Assembly: GCF_002902565.1 (NCBI RefSeq)
Contig: NZ_PPRC01000052.1
Coordinates: 1 to 39,329, forward strand
DNA: 39,329 bases
Direction of reading: 5' to 3'
From: Staphylococcus petrasii
Lineage (GTDB): Bacteria > Bacillota > Bacilli > Staphylococcales > Staphylococcaceae
Part shown: one piece after another, positions 1 to 9,883 of the stretch
Layout of the letters: every line of letters starts with the position of its first letter
Position numbering within the stretch: the stretch's first letter is position 1
Translations under genes and position numbers: made by a program
Notes under the pieces: model-generated
The model's input: the letters and a program-made list of their open reading frames with translations, nothing else
What the model was told of the DNA's origin: nothing
The model's database searches: none

Positions 1-41
1 CTTATAATAGTGATTTCAAATAGAAAGAAAAGGTGGAATTA

Positions 42-860
42 ATGATGGGGAAAGTCATTTTGATAACAGGTGCAACTAGTGGTATTGGTTATAAAACAGC
101 TGAATATTTAGCAGCACAAGGGAATATTGTTTATGGTGCTGGTCGTAGAATAGAAAATCTTGAAAGTATAAAACAAGTAAAACCTTTAAAATTAGATATA
201 ACAAATGAATCATCAATAAAAACAGCAATAGATACTGTCATCTCACAAGAAGGTCGAATTGATGTACTAGTAAATAATGCTGGTTATGGTTCATATGGTG
301 CAATCGAAGATGTCACAATTGAAGAAGCAAAGCAACAATTTGAAGTAAATATATTTGGTTTAGCCCGTATCACACAACTAGTTTTACCACATATGAGAGC
401 ACAAAAATCAGGGCATATTATTAATATTTCATCTATGGGCGGGCGTCTTACAACATATTTTGGAGCTTGGTATCATGCGACTAAATATGCGCTAGAAGCT
501 TTTAGTGATGCTTTACGTATGGAAGTAGAAGAGTTTGGCATAGAAGTATCTATTATTGAACCGGGTGGAATTAAAACAGATTGGGGAATAATCGCTGCTG
601 ATAAATTAGCTGATTCTGCAAAAGGTGGTGCTTATGAAGCTACTGCTATGAAGGTAGCTCAAAGCATGAAAAAGCAATATAATTCTAATTTGCTTTCAAA
701 TCCAATTGTAGTTACAAAGGCTATTTCAAAAGCCGTTAATAGTAATAAACCGAAACCGCGCTATCTAATAGGATTTGCAGCTAAGCCACTTGTGTTTTTA
801 CATGCTATACTGCCAACCAAAGTATTCGATAAAATTATGAAATCTTCAAATTCAATTTAA
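42..860 (+). CDS. SDR-family NAD(P)-dependent oxidoreductase
   Basis: This is a classical short-chain dehydrogenase/reductase of about 272 residues that would oxidise or reduce a small alcohol or carbonyl substrate with NAD(P)(H) in the cytoplasm. The N-terminal Rossmann motif TGATSGIG, the NNAG motif and the catalytic Ser followed by YHATK (YxxxK) are all present, and the length is normal for the family. The frame is open back to a GTG at 33, but AAAGGTGG (29-36) fits the ATG at 42 or 45 better, so I start at 42. The C-terminal part is not specific enough to name a substrate. It reads towards the repeat region at 887, whose first hairpin may end its transcript. Family assignment is secure; substrate is unknown. 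Confidence 0.9.
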   Translation: MMGKVILITGATSGIGYKTAEYLAAQGNIVYGAGRRIENLESIKQVKPLKLDITNESSIKTAIDTVISQEGRIDVLVNNAGYGSYGAIEDVTIEEAKQQFEVNIFGLARITQLVLPHMRAQKSGHIINISSMGGRLTTYFGAWYHATKYALEAFSDALRMEVEEFGIEVSIIEPGGIKTDWGIIAADKLADSAKGGAYEATAMKVAQSMKKQYNSNLLSNPIVVTKAISKAVNSNKPKPRYLIGFAAKPLVFLHAILPTKVFDKIMKSSNSI

Positions 861-886
861 AGCACTACAGTATAATATTCTTATAA

Positions 887-919
887 GAGGCTGGGACAAT
901 AATACAATGTCTCAGCCTC
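887..919. terminator. GAGGCTGGGACA hairpin, leading module of the STAR-type repeat
   Basis: GAGGCTGGGACA (887-898) pairs with TGTCTCAGCCTC (908-919) with a single G-U wobble. It lies 27 bp after the SDR stop codon and opens the modular repeat that runs to about 1159. There is no good T-tract on the plus side, so terminator function is inferred from position. Confidence 0.5.
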
Positions 920-1159
920 AATTAACATATTGGCAGTAGCTGACTGGTTTGAAATGCGCTTAATTCAAGCTTTTTCAAACCTAGTCATCCTTGCCGGGGA
1001 TCGGGGCCCCAACACAGAGACTTTCGAAAAGAAAGTCTACAGCCAACGTGAGTTGGGGATCGGGGCCCCAGCATAGAGAATTTCGTTAAGAAATTCTACA
1101 AACAAAGCAAGCTGGGGATACGACGAAATTTATGTTAATTTCTGTCCCACTCCCACCTC
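887..1159. repeat. STAR-type modular intergenic repeat, copy A
   Basis: This fills most of the 464-bp gap between the SDR gene and the HD-domain gene. In order it has a leading hairpin (887-919); a hairpin module starting GGCAGTAGCT and ending CCTTGCCGGGG (932-999); two tandem GC-rich units, each opening GGGGCCCC (1003-1058 and 1062-1117); and a terminal hairpin GAAATT/AATTTC closing near CTGTCCCAC. GGGGCCCCAACA reads TGTTGGGGCCCC on the other strand, which matches the STAR core known from staphylococci. The modules recur at 38,303-38,452. I see no coding potential in it. Confidence 0.85.
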
Positions 1160-1268
1160 GATAGTTTATTTAAGAAAAGTATTAAACTATGCTGAGGGTC
1201 TTATTTTTTATAGTATTTTAATATTCTACCAAGTATAAAGAATTGACACTTTTAATAGAAATGTTGAT

Positions 1269-1277
1269 TGGTATAAT
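1269..1277 (+). promoter_or_regulatory. Extended -10 promoter of the HD-domain gene and csbA
   Basis: TGGTATAAT (TGn plus TATAAT at 1272-1277) lies about 50 bp before the ATG at 1325. A perfect TTGACA at 1243-1248 is too far away (23 bp) to be a standard -35 box. No clear sigma-B promoter is visible, although csbA is a sigma-B gene in Bacillus subtilis. Confidence 0.55.
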
Positions 1278-1324
1278 AAATGTAAGTATAATCTGTATTT
1301 AATAAAACATGGAGGTTTCGCGAT

Positions 1325-1966
1325 ATGGGTGTTCATCAATATTTTAAAAGACTTTCTGATTTAGAGAAATTAATTCGATTACCAGGTAAATTTAAATATT
1401 TTGAACATAATGTAGCTGCGCATTCTTTTAAAGTCACTAAAATTGCACAATACTTAGCAACCGTTGAAGAGCATCACGGTAATACAATAGATTGGAAAAG
1501 TTTGTATGAGAAAGCGTTAAACCATGACTTTGCAGAAGTATTTACTGGAGATATTAAAACACCTGTTAAATATGCAAGAACAGAATTGAAGATGTTATTC
1601 TCACAAGTTGAAGAAGAAATGGTGAACACCTTTATTAATGAGGAAATTCCAGAAGCGTATCAAGATATTTATCGCAAACGACTTCAAGAAGGTAAAGATG
1701 ACTCTTTAGAAGGACAGATTTTATCAGTCGCAGATAAAATTGATTTACTTTATGAAACATTTGGTGAAATTCAAAAACGTAATCCAGAATCTTTATTCTT
1801 TGAAATTTATGAAAATAGTTTAGAAACGATTATTCAGTTTGATCATTTAAGTTCAGTACAAGACTTTATCGATAACGTCATACCTGAAATGTTGACTGAG
1901 AACTTTATTCCAAGAGCTGAATTACGTGAAACAACGATGGCCATATTAAATCGTAGAAATGGGTGA
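1325..1966 (+). CDS. HD-domain hydrolase, YfbR-like (5'-deoxynucleotidase type)
   Basis: A 213-residue protein of the HD phosphohydrolase superfamily. The metal-binding layout is visible: an N-terminal His in HNVAAHS, the His-Asp pair in NHDFAE near residue 67, and a later Asp in VADKIDLL. The nearest known type is YfbR, a dNMP 5'-nucleotidase, so a role in cleaning up deoxynucleotides is likely but inferred. GGAGG at 1311-1315 gives the ATG at 1325 a good ribosome binding site. The stop codon overlaps the possible GTG start of csbA, so the two genes are cotranscribed just upstream of uvrBA. Confidence 0.85.
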   Translation: MGVHQYFKRLSDLEKLIRLPGKFKYFEHNVAAHSFKVTKIAQYLATVEEHHGNTIDWKSLYEKALNHDFAEVFTGDIKTPVKYARTELKMLFSQVEEEMVNTFINEEIPEAYQDIYRKRLQEGKDDSLEGQILSVADKIDLLYETFGEIQKRNPESLFFEIYENSLETIIQFDHLSSVQDFIDNVIPEMLTENFIPRAELRETTMAILNRRNG

Positions 1967-1971
1967 AAGAA

Positions 1972-2199
1972 ATGATTTGGTATGCTTTAGCCGCCTTTTT
2001 TCCATGTGTGTTAGTAGTATTATTTAGTGTGATTACGAGAAGTAAGTGGGTAGGCGTGCTTGTAACACTTATTTTAATTGCCACATCAATTTATAAAGGA
2101 TTTTTCCATAATGAATGGATTATCTTTATAGATGTAGTGTCATTATTAGCTGGGTACGTCATAATAGACAAGTTAGAATTTCATAAACATCAAGATTGA
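1972..2199 (+). CDS. csbA: CsbA-family small membrane protein
   Basis: A 75-residue very hydrophobic protein with about three transmembrane segments, matching the CsbA family that precedes uvrB in Bacillus and Staphylococcus. Its biochemical role is unknown; in B. subtilis it belongs to the sigma-B general stress regulon. The frame is open from a GTG at 1963 that overlaps the previous stop, but ATG 1972 has GGGTGAAAG at a proper distance and gives the usual N terminus MIWYALAAFFP, so I use it. Confidence 0.8.
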   Translation: MIWYALAAFFPCVLVVLFSVITRSKWVGVLVTLILIATSIYKGFFHNEWIIFIDVVSLLAGYVIIDKLEFHKHQD

Positions 2200-2286
2200 C
2201 ACCTCATAAACAGATAAATTGAATTTAGTAATGAGTTGTTTTATATTAATTTTACATTTAAAAGAAATTGATACAGGATACAGGTA

Positions 2287-2336
2287 GATGGGACCTCTAG
2301 GTTAAAATGCTTTGACTCTAGGCTCATCTCTTTTTA
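2287..2336 (+). terminator. Probable terminator after csbA
   Basis: AGATGGGACCTCTAGG is followed by CTCTAGGCTCATCT and TTTTTATA. The arms pair with two small bulges and lead into a T-run, about 90 bp after the csbA stop codon. Confidence 0.5.
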
Positions 2337-2375
2337 TATATTTGAATGATTGAGTAAGGAAGATACAAACGTAAG

Positions 2376-2389
2376 CGAACAAACGTTTG
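2376..2389 (+). promoter_or_regulatory. LexA (SOS) box of uvrBA
   Basis: CGAACAAACGTTTG fits the Gram-positive LexA consensus CGAACRNRYGTTYG at every position. It overlaps the -35 region of the probable uvrB promoter, the right place for a repressor that is released after DNA damage. Confidence 0.9.
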
Positions 2390-2416
2390 TATTTTTCTTT
2401 ATATTTTTGCTAAAAT
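2387..2416 (+). promoter_or_regulatory. Probable uvrBA promoter
   Basis: TTGTAT (2387-2392), an 18-bp spacer, then TAAAAT (2411-2416), 75 bp upstream of uvrB. The -35 box overlaps the LexA box, which supports the pairing. An inverted repeat ATACAAACGT/ACGTTTGTAT (2363-2392) followed by TTTTTC covers the same DNA and could also end read-through from csbA. Confidence 0.6.
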
Positions 2417-2491
2417 AAGCTTAAGTAAGAATACTTTTCAAAGAATAGGAAATAACAGTAGTAAGCATAAATTGAGGAGGCGCTTGTAAGA

Positions 2492-4477
2492 ATGGTGGAA
2501 CACTATCCATTTAAATTGAATTCTGAGTTTGATCCGCAAGGGGACCAACCTCAAGCGATTGAAAAGATTGTCGAAGGCGTTAAAGAAGGTAAACGTCATC
2601 AAACATTACTCGGCGCTACCGGTACAGGTAAAACGTTCACCATGAGTAATGTAATTAAAGAAGTTGGGAAACCGACTTTAATTATTGCCCACAATAAAAC
2701 GTTAGCGGGACAATTATACAGTGAGTTTAAAGAATTCTTCCCTGAGAATAGAGTGGAGTACTTCGTAAGTTATTATGACTATTATCAACCTGAAGCTTAT
2801 GTGCCTTCTACGGATACTTTTATTGAAAAAGATGCATCGATTAATGATGAAATCGACCAATTACGTCACTCTGCTACAAGTGCACTATTTGAACGTGATG
2901 ATGTCATTATTATCGCTAGTGTAAGTTGTATTTATGGTTTAGGTAATCCAGAAGAATATAAGGATTTAGTAGTGAGTGTACGTGTAGGAATGGAAATGGA
3001 TCGTAGTGAATTGCTACGTAAATTAGTCGATGTACAATATTCTAGAAATGACATCGATTTCCAACGTGGTACGTTTAGAGTACGTGGAGACGTCGTTGAA
3101 ATTTTCCCAGCGTCACGTGAAGAAATGTGTATACGCGTAGAATTCTTTGGCGATGAAATTGATCGTATTCGCGAAGTCAACTATCTAACAGGTGAAGTGA
3201 TTCGTGAAAGAGAACACTTTGCTATTTTCCCAGCCTCTCACTTCGTTACGCGTGAAGAGAAAATGAAAATAGCTATCGAGCGTATTGAAAAAGAATTAGA
3301 AGAACGCTTAAAAGAATTAAGAGATGAAAATAAATTATTAGAAGCACAGCGTTTAGAACAACGTACAAACTATGACTTAGAAATGATGCGTGAAATGGGC
3401 TTTTGTTCAGGCATTGAGAACTACTCTGTTCATTTAACATTACGACCACCTGGTTCTACACCGTATACATTACTTGATTATTTCGGTGATGACTGGTTAG
3501 TGATGATTGATGAATCACACGTAACATTACCGCAAATTAGAGGAATGTTTAATGGTGACCAAGCACGTAAAAAAGTGCTAGTAGACCATGGTTTCCGTTT
3601 ACCAAGCGCAATGGATAACCGTCCACTTAAATTCGAAGAGTTTGAACAAAAAACAAAACAATTAGTATATGTATCAGCCACACCGGGTCCATATGAAATT
3701 GAACATACGGATGAGATGGTTGAACAAATTATTCGTCCTACTGGCTTATTAGATCCTAAAATTGATGTACGTCCAACGAAAAATCAAATTGATGATTTAT
3801 TAGGTGAAATTCAAGAAAGAATTGATAGAGATGAACGTGTATTAGTGACGACATTAACTAAGAAAATGAGTGAAGATTTAACCACATATATGAAAGAAGC
3901 GGGTATTAAAGTTAACTACTTACACTCAGAAATTAAAACGCTAGAGCGTATTGAAATCATTCGTGACTTACGTATGGGTACGTATGATGTTGTCGTAGGT
4001 ATTAACTTGCTGAGAGAAGGTATCGATATACCTGAAGTATCACTTGTTGTTATTTTAGATGCCGATAAAGAAGGTTTCTTACGTTCTAACCGTTCATTAA
4101 TTCAAACTATCGGTCGTGCTGCACGTAATGATAAAGGTGAAGTTATTATGTATGCCGACAAGATGACGGATTCAATGCAGTATGCGATTGATGAAACACA
4201 GCGTCGTCGTGAAATTCAAATGGCTCATAATGAAAAATATGGCATCACACCGAAAACAATTAACAAGAAAATTCATGATGTTATTAGTGCTACTGTGGAA
4301 AATGATGAAACTAATGAAAAACAACAAACAGAAGTACCTAAGAAAATGACTAAGAAAGAACGTCAAAAAACAATTGAAAATATAGAAAAAGAAATGAAAA
4401 AAGCAGCGAAAGACTTAGACTTCGAAAGAGCAACAGAATTGAGAGATATGTTATTTGAATTAAAAGCAGAAGGGTGA
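2492..4477 (+). CDS. uvrB: Excinuclease ABC subunit B
   Basis: UvrB, the DNA-damage verification helicase of nucleotide excision repair. UvrA loads it on the lesion and UvrC then cuts around it. The 661 residues are full length. Walker A is GATGTGKT at 41-48; the Tyr-rich beta-hairpin that clamps DNA ([10 protein letters not shown]) follows near 90-105; the DESH helicase box is near 340; the motif VI region QTIGRAARN is near 540; a C-terminal UVR domain (about 620-655) contacts UvrA and UvrC. GAGGAGG at 2474-2480 serves ATG 2492. It is the first gene of the SOS-controlled uvrBA operon, with only 7 bp to uvrA. Confidence 0.98.
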   Translation: MVEHYPFKLNSEFDPQGDQPQAIEKIVEGVKEGKRHQTLLGATGTGKTFTMSNVIKEVGKPTLIIAHNKTLAGQLYSEFKEFFPENRVEYFVSYYDYYQPEAYVPSTDTFIEKDASINDEIDQLRHSATSALFERDDVIIIASVSCIYGLGNPEEYKDLVVSVRVGMEMDRSELLRKLVDVQYSRNDIDFQRGTFRVRGDVVEIFPASREEMCIRVEFFGDEIDRIREVNYLTGEVIREREHFAIFPASHFVTREEKMKIAIERIEKELEERLKELRDENKLLEAQRLEQRTNYDLEMMREMGFCSGIENYSVHLTLRPPGSTPYTLLDYFGDDWLVMIDESHVTLPQIRGMFNGDQARKKVLVDHGFRLPSAMDNRPLKFEEFEQKTKQLVYVSATPGPYEIEHTDEMVEQIIRPTGLLDPKIDVRPTKNQIDDLLGEIQERIDRDERVLVTTLTKKMSEDLTTYMKEAGIKVNYLHSEIKTLERIEIIRDLRMGTYDVVVGINLLREGIDIPEVSLVVILDADKEGFLRSNRSLIQTIGRAARNDKGEVIMYADKMTDSMQYAIDETQRRREIQMAHNEKYGITPKTINKKIHDVISATVENDETNEKQQTEVPKKMTKKERQKTIENIEKEMKKAAKDLDFERATELRDMLFELKAEG

Positions 4478-4484
4478 CAGATAA

Positions 4485-7319
4485 ATGAAGGGACCAAGTA
4501 TCGTAGTTAAAGGTGCGAGAGCACATAATTTAAAAAATATTGATATTGAACTTCCTAAAAATAAATTAATTGTTATGACAGGATTATCTGGTTCAGGTAA
4601 ATCATCACTTGCCTTTGATACGATTTATGCAGAAGGTCAACGTCGATATGTAGAATCTTTAAGTGCTTATGCACGCCAATTTTTAGGGCAAATGGATAAA
4701 CCAGACGTAGATACAATCGAAGGTTTATCTCCTGCTATTTCGATTGACCAAAAAACGACAAGTAAGAACCCACGTTCAACTGTAGCAACTGTAACTGAAA
4801 TTTATGATTATATTCGTTTACTTTATGCGCGTGTAGGTAAAGCTTACTGTCCTTATCACAATATTGAAATTGAATCACAAACTGTCCAACAAATGGTCGA
4901 CCGCATTTTAGAACTTGAAGAACGCACTAAAATTCAAATTTTAGCGCCAGTGATTTCTCATAGAAAAGGTAGCCATGAGAAATTAATCGAAGATATTGGT
5001 AAAAAAGGTTATGTGCGTTTACGTGTTGATGGCGAAATCGTTGATGTGAATGAAGTGCCAGAATTAGATAAGAATAAGAATCACACAATTGAAGTTGTCG
5101 TAGACCGTTTAGTTGTAAAATCAGGTATTGAAGCACGTTTAGCTGATTCTATTGAAACAGGTTTAGAATTAGCGGAAGGCAATATTACTATAGATGTTAT
5201 TGACGGTGAAGACCTTAAATTCTCTGAGAACCATGCTTGTCCAATTTGTGGCTTTTCAATAGGCGAATTAGAACCTAGAATGTTTAGTTTCAATAGTCCG
5301 TTTGGTGCTTGTCCAACGTGTGGTGGTTTAGGACAACGTTTAACAGTTGATGTCGACTTAGTCGTTCCTGACCAAAATAAAAGTTTAAACGAAGGTGCAA
5401 TTGAACCTTGGGAACCAACAAGTTCTGACTTTTATCCAACATTATTAAAACGTGTTTGTGAAGTTTACAAAATTAATATGGATAAACCGTATAAGAAATT
5501 AACGGATAGACAAAAAGACATTATTATGAATGGTTCTGGCGACAAACAAATTGAATTTTCATTCCATAGCCGTAACGGTGGCACACGTCATAGAAAAATG
5601 AAATTTGAAGGTGTATTGCCTAACATTGATCGTCGTTATCACGAATCACCTTCAGAATACACACGTGAAGTCATGAGTAAATATATGACAGAATTACCAT
5701 GTGAGACTTGTCACGGTAAACGTTTAAGTAAAGAAGCCTTATCAGTTTACGTAGGCGGTTATAACATTGGTGAAGTTGTAGAATACTCTATTAATAATGC
5801 TTTACAGTTCTATGAAAACATTGAGTTATCAGAACAAGACAGAGCGATAGCGAACCAAATTTTAAAAGAAATTATTTCTCGCTTATCATTCTTAAATAAC
5901 GTTGGTTTAGAATATTTAACATTAAATCGTTCATCAGGTACATTATCAGGCGGGGAAGCGCAACGTATTCGTCTAGCTACCCAAATTGGTTCACGATTAA
6001 CGGGTGTACTTTATGTGTTAGACGAACCTTCTATCGGCTTGCACCAACGCGATAATGATCGACTAATTGGTACTTTAAAAGAAATGCGTGATTTAGGTAA
6101 TACGCTAATTGTTGTTGAGCATGATGACGATACTATGCGAGCAGCGGATTATCTTGTAGATGTTGGTCCAGGCGCAGGTAATCACGGTGGTGAGATTGTC
6201 TCAAGTGGTACGCCAGCCAAAGTTATGAAAGATAAGAAATCATTAACTGGCCAATATTTAAGTGGTAAAAAACGTATCGATGTACCTGAACATCGTCGCG
6301 AAGTTACTGATAGAAAAATTAGTATTAAAGGTGCACGCAGCAACAACTTAAAAGGTGTAGACGTAGATGTTCCTTTATCTGTGATGACTGTAGTGACAGG
6401 TGTTTCTGGCTCAGGTAAAAGTTCATTAGTAAATGAAGTGCTATATAAATCTTTAGCGCAAAAAATTAATAAATCTAAAGTAAGACCTGGCGAACACGAT
6501 GCAATTGAAGGCATTGATCAATTAGATAAAATTATCGACATTGACCAATCTCCAATTGGTAGAACACCTCGTTCAAACCCAGCGACTTATACTGGCGTAT
6601 TTGATGATATTCGCGATGTCTTTGCGCAAACAAACGAAGCTAAAATTCGTGGCTACCAAAAAGGTCGTTTCAGTTTCAACGTGAAAGGCGGCCGTTGTGA
6701 AGCTTGTAAAGGTGACGGTATTATCAAAATTGAAATGCACTTCTTACCAGATGTGTACGTGCCTTGCGAAGTGTGTGATGGCAAACGCTATAATCGTGAA
6801 ACTCTAGAAGTCACATATAAAGGTAAAAATATTGCAGATGTATTAGAAATGACAGTAGAAGAAGTGACTTATTTCTTTGAAAATATTCCTAAAATACATC
6901 GCAAATTACAAACACTCGTTGATGTAGGTTTAGGCTACATCACATTAGGGCAACAAGCTACTACCCTTTCTGGTGGGGAAGCACAACGTGTGAAATTAGC
7001 ATCAGAATTGCATAAACGTTCTACTGGCCGTTCAATTTATATCTTAGATGAACCAACAACTGGTTTACACGTAGATGATATTAGCAGATTATTGAAAGTG
7101 TTAAATCGACTTGTTGAAAATGGTGACACAGTAGTCATCATTGAACATAACTTAGATGTGATTAAAACAGCAGATCATATTATTGATTTAGGTCCTGAAG
7201 GCGGTGAAGGTGGCGGTACCATTGTAGCTACCGGTACACCTGAAGAAATTGCTGAAGTTGAAGCGTCTTACACTGGCAAATATTTGAAACCCGTGCTTGA
7301 ACGCGATTCAGTTGAATAA
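4485..7319 (+). CDS. uvrA: Excinuclease ABC subunit A
   Basis: UvrA, the dimeric ABC-type ATPase that finds DNA damage and hands it to UvrB. The 944 residues carry two ATPase modules: Walker [10 protein letters not shown] at 33-41 and GVSGSGKSS near 640, each with an LSGGEAQR signature and a Walker B (VLDEPS, ILDEPT). Zinc-binding cysteines are visible as [19 protein letters not shown] and [16 protein letters not shown]. It follows uvrB by 7 bp. The gap after it to hprK (7320-7601) contains no gene and only weak hairpins; I cannot point to a convincing terminator there. Confidence 0.98.
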   Translation: MKGPSIVVKGARAHNLKNIDIELPKNKLIVMTGLSGSGKSSLAFDTIYAEGQRRYVESLSAYARQFLGQMDKPDVDTIEGLSPAISIDQKTTSKNPRSTVATVTEIYDYIRLLYARVGKAYCPYHNIEIESQTVQQMVDRILELEERTKIQILAPVISHRKGSHEKLIEDIGKKGYVRLRVDGEIVDVNEVPELDKNKNHTIEVVVDRLVVKSGIEARLADSIETGLELAEGNITIDVIDGEDLKFSENHACPICGFSIGELEPRMFSFNSPFGACPTCGGLGQRLTVDVDLVVPDQNKSLNEGAIEPWEPTSSDFYPTLLKRVCEVYKINMDKPYKKLTDRQKDIIMNGSGDKQIEFSFHSRNGGTRHRKMKFEGVLPNIDRRYHESPSEYTREVMSKYMTELPCETCHGKRLSKEALSVYVGGYNIGEVVEYSINNALQFYENIELSEQDRAIANQILKEIISRLSFLNNVGLEYLTLNRSSGTLSGGEAQRIRLATQIGSRLTGVLYVLDEPSIGLHQRDNDRLIGTLKEMRDLGNTLIVVEHDDDTMRAADYLVDVGPGAGNHGGEIVSSGTPAKVMKDKKSLTGQYLSGKKRIDVPEHRREVTDRKISIKGARSNNLKGVDVDVPLSVMTVVTGVSGSGKSSLVNEVLYKSLAQKINKSKVRPGEHDAIEGIDQLDKIIDIDQSPIGRTPRSNPATYTGVFDDIRDVFAQTNEAKIRGYQKGRFSFNVKGGRCEACKGDGIIKIEMHFLPDVYVPCEVCDGKRYNRETLEVTYKGKNIADVLEMTVEEVTYFFENIPKIHRKLQTLVDVGLGYITLGQQATTLSGGEAQRVKLASELHKRSTGRSIYILDEPTTGLHVDDISRLLKVLNRLVENGDTVVIIEHNLDVIKTADHIIDLGPEGGEGGGTIVATGTPEEIAEVEASYTGKYLKPVLERDSVE

Positions 7320-7551
7320 ATTTGCTATAGCGCTCTTCAAGTGCTGGAGTAAAAAATAAATATATATTAGTGGTCTTTCCTATATAAAATGATGGAAGTA
7401 AAGAGAAGAAATGATAGGTGATATTAGTTTCTTCGATGCTATAATAGCGCTTCTAAACTTTAAAATAGGGAAGACTTTTTATTTGTTTAGAACTTGGACA
7501 AACAAATTCATCTCTAAAGCGACATTTTTATATAAATAGTGACTTCATTTT

Positions 7552-7560
7552 TGATATGAT
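7552..7560 (+). promoter_or_regulatory. Extended -10 promoter of the hprK operon
   Basis: TGATATGAT (TGn plus TATGAT at 7555-7560) lies 41 bp before the hprK start codon. There is no good -35 hexamer at 17 bp, as is usual for extended -10 promoters. Confidence 0.5.
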
Positions 7561-7601
7561 AGTAGATGAATGAATTCAAGTGAAAATTTTGAGGTGAACT
7601 C

Positions 7602-8537
7602 ATGTTAACGACAGAGAAATTAGTCAAAATATTAAATTTAGAACTGTTTACTGGGGAAAAAGGATTACATAAACACATTAAAAATACAGATATATCACGT
7701 CCTGGATTGGAAATGGCTGGATATTTTTCTCACTATGCGGCAGATAGAATCCAATTATTAGGAACAACTGAATTATCTTTCTATAATTTATTGCCAGATG
7801 AAGAACGACAAGGACGTATGCGCAAATTATGCCGTCCAGAAACACCGGCTATCATTGTGACAAGAGGATTAGAGCCGCCTCAAGAATTAATCGAAGCATC
7901 CCAAGAAATGGATACCCCGTTAATTGTTTCTAAAGATGCCACAACAAGTTTGATGAGTCGTTTAACTACGTTCCTTGAACATGAGCTAGCACAAAGCACA
8001 TCATTGCACGGGGTATTAGTCGATGTATATGGTGTAGGTGTGTTAATCACTGGAGATTCTGGTATCGGTAAAAGTGAAACAGCGTTAGAGTTAGTGAAAC
8101 GTGGACACCGCTTAGTAGCCGATGATAATGTTGAAATTCGCCAAATTACTAAAGGTGAACTAATCGGTACACCACCGAAACTAATTGAACATTTGCTTGA
8201 AATTCGAGGCCTAGGTATTATCAACGTTATGACATTGTTTGGCGCAGGATCTATTTTGACGGAAAAGCAAATTCGCTTAAATATTAATTTGGAAAATTGG
8301 AACAAAGATAAATTATACGATCGCGTTGGTCTAAACGAAGAAACATTAAAAATTCTTGATACGGAAATTACTAAAAAAACCGTGCCAGTACGTCCGGGCA
8401 GAAACGTAGCCGTAATCATAGAAGTGGCAGCTATGAACTACCGCTTAAATATTATGGGTATCAATACTGCGGAAGAATTCAACCAACGCTTAAATGAAGA
8501 AATTTTAAGAAAAGGTAATCAAAGCAAGGAGAAGTAA
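7602..8537 (+). CDS. hprK: HPr kinase/phosphorylase
   Basis: HprK phosphorylates HPr (PtsH) on the regulatory serine when glycolytic intermediates are high and removes the phosphate when they fall. Ser-phosphorylated HPr works with CcpA in catabolite repression. The 311 residues show the conserved His136 in HGV, the P-loop GDSGIGKS at 151-158, and the HprK signature [11 protein letters not shown] near 205. GAGGTGA at 7591-7597 precedes ATG 7602. It leads the order hprK-lgt-acyltransferase-TPR-trxB, with a 3-bp gap to lgt. Confidence 0.97.
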   Translation: MLTTEKLVKILNLELFTGEKGLHKHIKNTDISRPGLEMAGYFSHYAADRIQLLGTTELSFYNLLPDEERQGRMRKLCRPETPAIIVTRGLEPPQELIEASQEMDTPLIVSKDATTSLMSRLTTFLEHELAQSTSLHGVLVDVYGVGVLITGDSGIGKSETALELVKRGHRLVADDNVEIRQITKGELIGTPPKLIEHLLEIRGLGIINVMTLFGAGSILTEKQIRLNINLENWNKDKLYDRVGLNEETLKILDTEITKKTVPVRPGRNVAVIIEVAAMNYRLNIMGINTAEEFNQRLNEEILRKGNQSKEK

Positions 8538-8540
8538 GAC

Positions 8541-9386
8541 ATGATGTTTAATTTGAATTATATTGATCCAACTGCTTTTAACTTAGGACCTTTATCTATT
8601 AAATGGTATGGGATAATTATCGCCGTAGGTATTCTTATCGGCTATTTTATCGCCCAAGAAAGTTTGAAACATGTTGGTTTACATAAAGATACATTAGTCG
8701 ATGTCATTTTCTATAGTGCTATCTTTGGCTTTTTAGTTGCACGTATTTATTTTGTGATTTTCCAATGGCCTTATTATATGGAGAATCCTGCAGAAATACC
8801 TAAGATTTGGCACGGTGGTATTGCGATACATGGTGGTTTAATAGGTGGATTTATTACCGGAATAATTGTATGTAAGATAAAGAATTTAAATCCCTTTCAA
8901 ATTGGAGATATCGTAGCACCAAGTATTATCTTAGCGCAAGGCATCGGACGTTGGGGTAATTTCATGAACCATGAAGCGCATGGTGGACCTGTTTCTAGAA
9001 CATTTTTAGAACATTTACATATACCTGAATTTATTATTCGAAATATGTATATTGAAGGTGTTTATTATCATCCAACATTCTTATATGAATCTATCTGGGA
9101 TGTCCTCGGATTTATTATTTTAATGACAATTAGAAAGCATCTTCGCGTAGGGGAAACATTCGCGCTTTATTTAATTTGGTATTCAATTGGCCGTTTCTTT
9201 GTAGAAGGCTTAAGAACAGACAGTTTAATGTTAACGAGTCATATACGTGTCGCTCAATTAGTATCTGTTATCTTAATCATTGTAGGACTTATCTTAATCG
9301 TTTATAGACGTTTGAAATATAACCCTCCAATTTATAAAGAAGCAGGACCATTAAGTTGGCCTAATAATAAGGCGAAGGCGAAATAA
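8541..9386 (+). CDS. lgt: Prolipoprotein diacylglyceryl transferase
   Basis: Lgt moves a diacylglyceryl group from phosphatidylglycerol onto the lipobox cysteine of prelipoproteins, the first step of lipoprotein maturation at the membrane. The 281 residues form about seven transmembrane segments. The HGGL motif with His97 and the Lgt signature [10 protein letters not shown] at 136-145 are intact. AAGGAG precedes the ATGATG start. Its stop codon overlaps the next start codon (ATAATG), which indicates translational coupling. The lipoproteins at 34,816 and 38,465 are likely substrates. Confidence 0.97.
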   Translation: MMFNLNYIDPTAFNLGPLSIKWYGIIIAVGILIGYFIAQESLKHVGLHKDTLVDVIFYSAIFGFLVARIYFVIFQWPYYMENPAEIPKIWHGGIAIHGGLIGGFITGIIVCKIKNLNPFQIGDIVAPSIILAQGIGRWGNFMNHEAHGGPVSRTFLEHLHIPEFIIRNMYIEGVYYHPTFLYESIWDVLGFIILMTIRKHLRVGETFALYLIWYSIGRFFVEGLRTDSLMLTSHIRVAQLVSVILIIVGLILIVYRRLKYNPPIYKEAGPLSWPNNKAKAK

Positions 9387-9865
9387 TGCGACGTTTAACC
9401 AAGATAACAAGACAGGCGGTAAATCCATTATGGCGTATTTACCGCTTTGTCAGTTTTCCAAAGACCTTTAGAAACACGTTAATCATTGAGTTATGTCGCT
9501 ACATACCCAACTTAAAGTTGAAACGATGGATGTATATTCATTTTTTGAAAATGAAGATCGGCAAACAGACCGCAATTGCCTACAAAGTAATGATGGATAT
9601 TTTTCACCCTCAATTAATATCGATTGGCAATAATTGTGTAATTGGTTATAATACTACAATATTAACGCATGAAGTATTAGTAGAAGAATATCGTTATGGG
9701 CCAGTAACGATTGGGCATAACACTTTAATAGGCGCTAATACTACTATTTTGCCTGGTATTAATATCGGACATAATGTAATAGTGAAAGCCGGCACTATCG
9801 TGTCTAAAGACATTCCAGATAACGCGATTGCATATGGAAATCCAATGCACATACAATATAAATAG
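9386..9865 (+). CDS. Left-handed beta-helix (hexapeptide) acyltransferase, YvoF-like
   Basis: A 159-residue protein with a basic amphipathic N terminus (about 1-55) and a C-terminal left-handed beta-helix built of hexapeptide repeats (for example [30 protein letters not shown], about 75-150), as in O-acetyltransferases. Position and length match yvoF, which follows lgt in B. subtilis. The acceptor is unknown; an envelope sugar is plausible given its neighbour but is inference. The start codon overlaps the lgt stop, and there is only a weak ribosome binding site, so coupling to lgt translation is likely. Confidence 0.85.
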   Translation: MRRLTKITRQAVNPLWRIYRFVSFPKTFRNTLIIELCRYIPNLKLKRWMYIHFLKMKIGKQTAIAYKVMMDIFHPQLISIGNNCVIGYNTTILTHEVLVEEYRYGPVTIGHNTLIGANTTILPGINIGHNVIVKAGTIVSKDIPDNAIAYGNPMHIQYK

Positions 9866-9883
9866 AAAGAGAGGTGACAAAGT

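Noticed and set aside
1003..1117. Possible CRISPR-like array from the repeated GGGGCCCC units
   Set aside because: There are only two units, the repeated parts are not identical, the spacing is folded into hairpins, and no cas genes are near. It fits the STAR family.
7320..7601. Possible small RNA or terminator between uvrA and hprK
   Set aside because: GCTATAATAGC and AGCGCT/AGTGCT can fold weakly, but there is no T-tract or promoter pair I would defend.
7880..8419. 179-codon minus-strand frame inside hprK
   Set aside because: It lies fully antisense to a well-conserved gene, has no start signal and reads as Ser/Ile/Val-rich shadow sequence.
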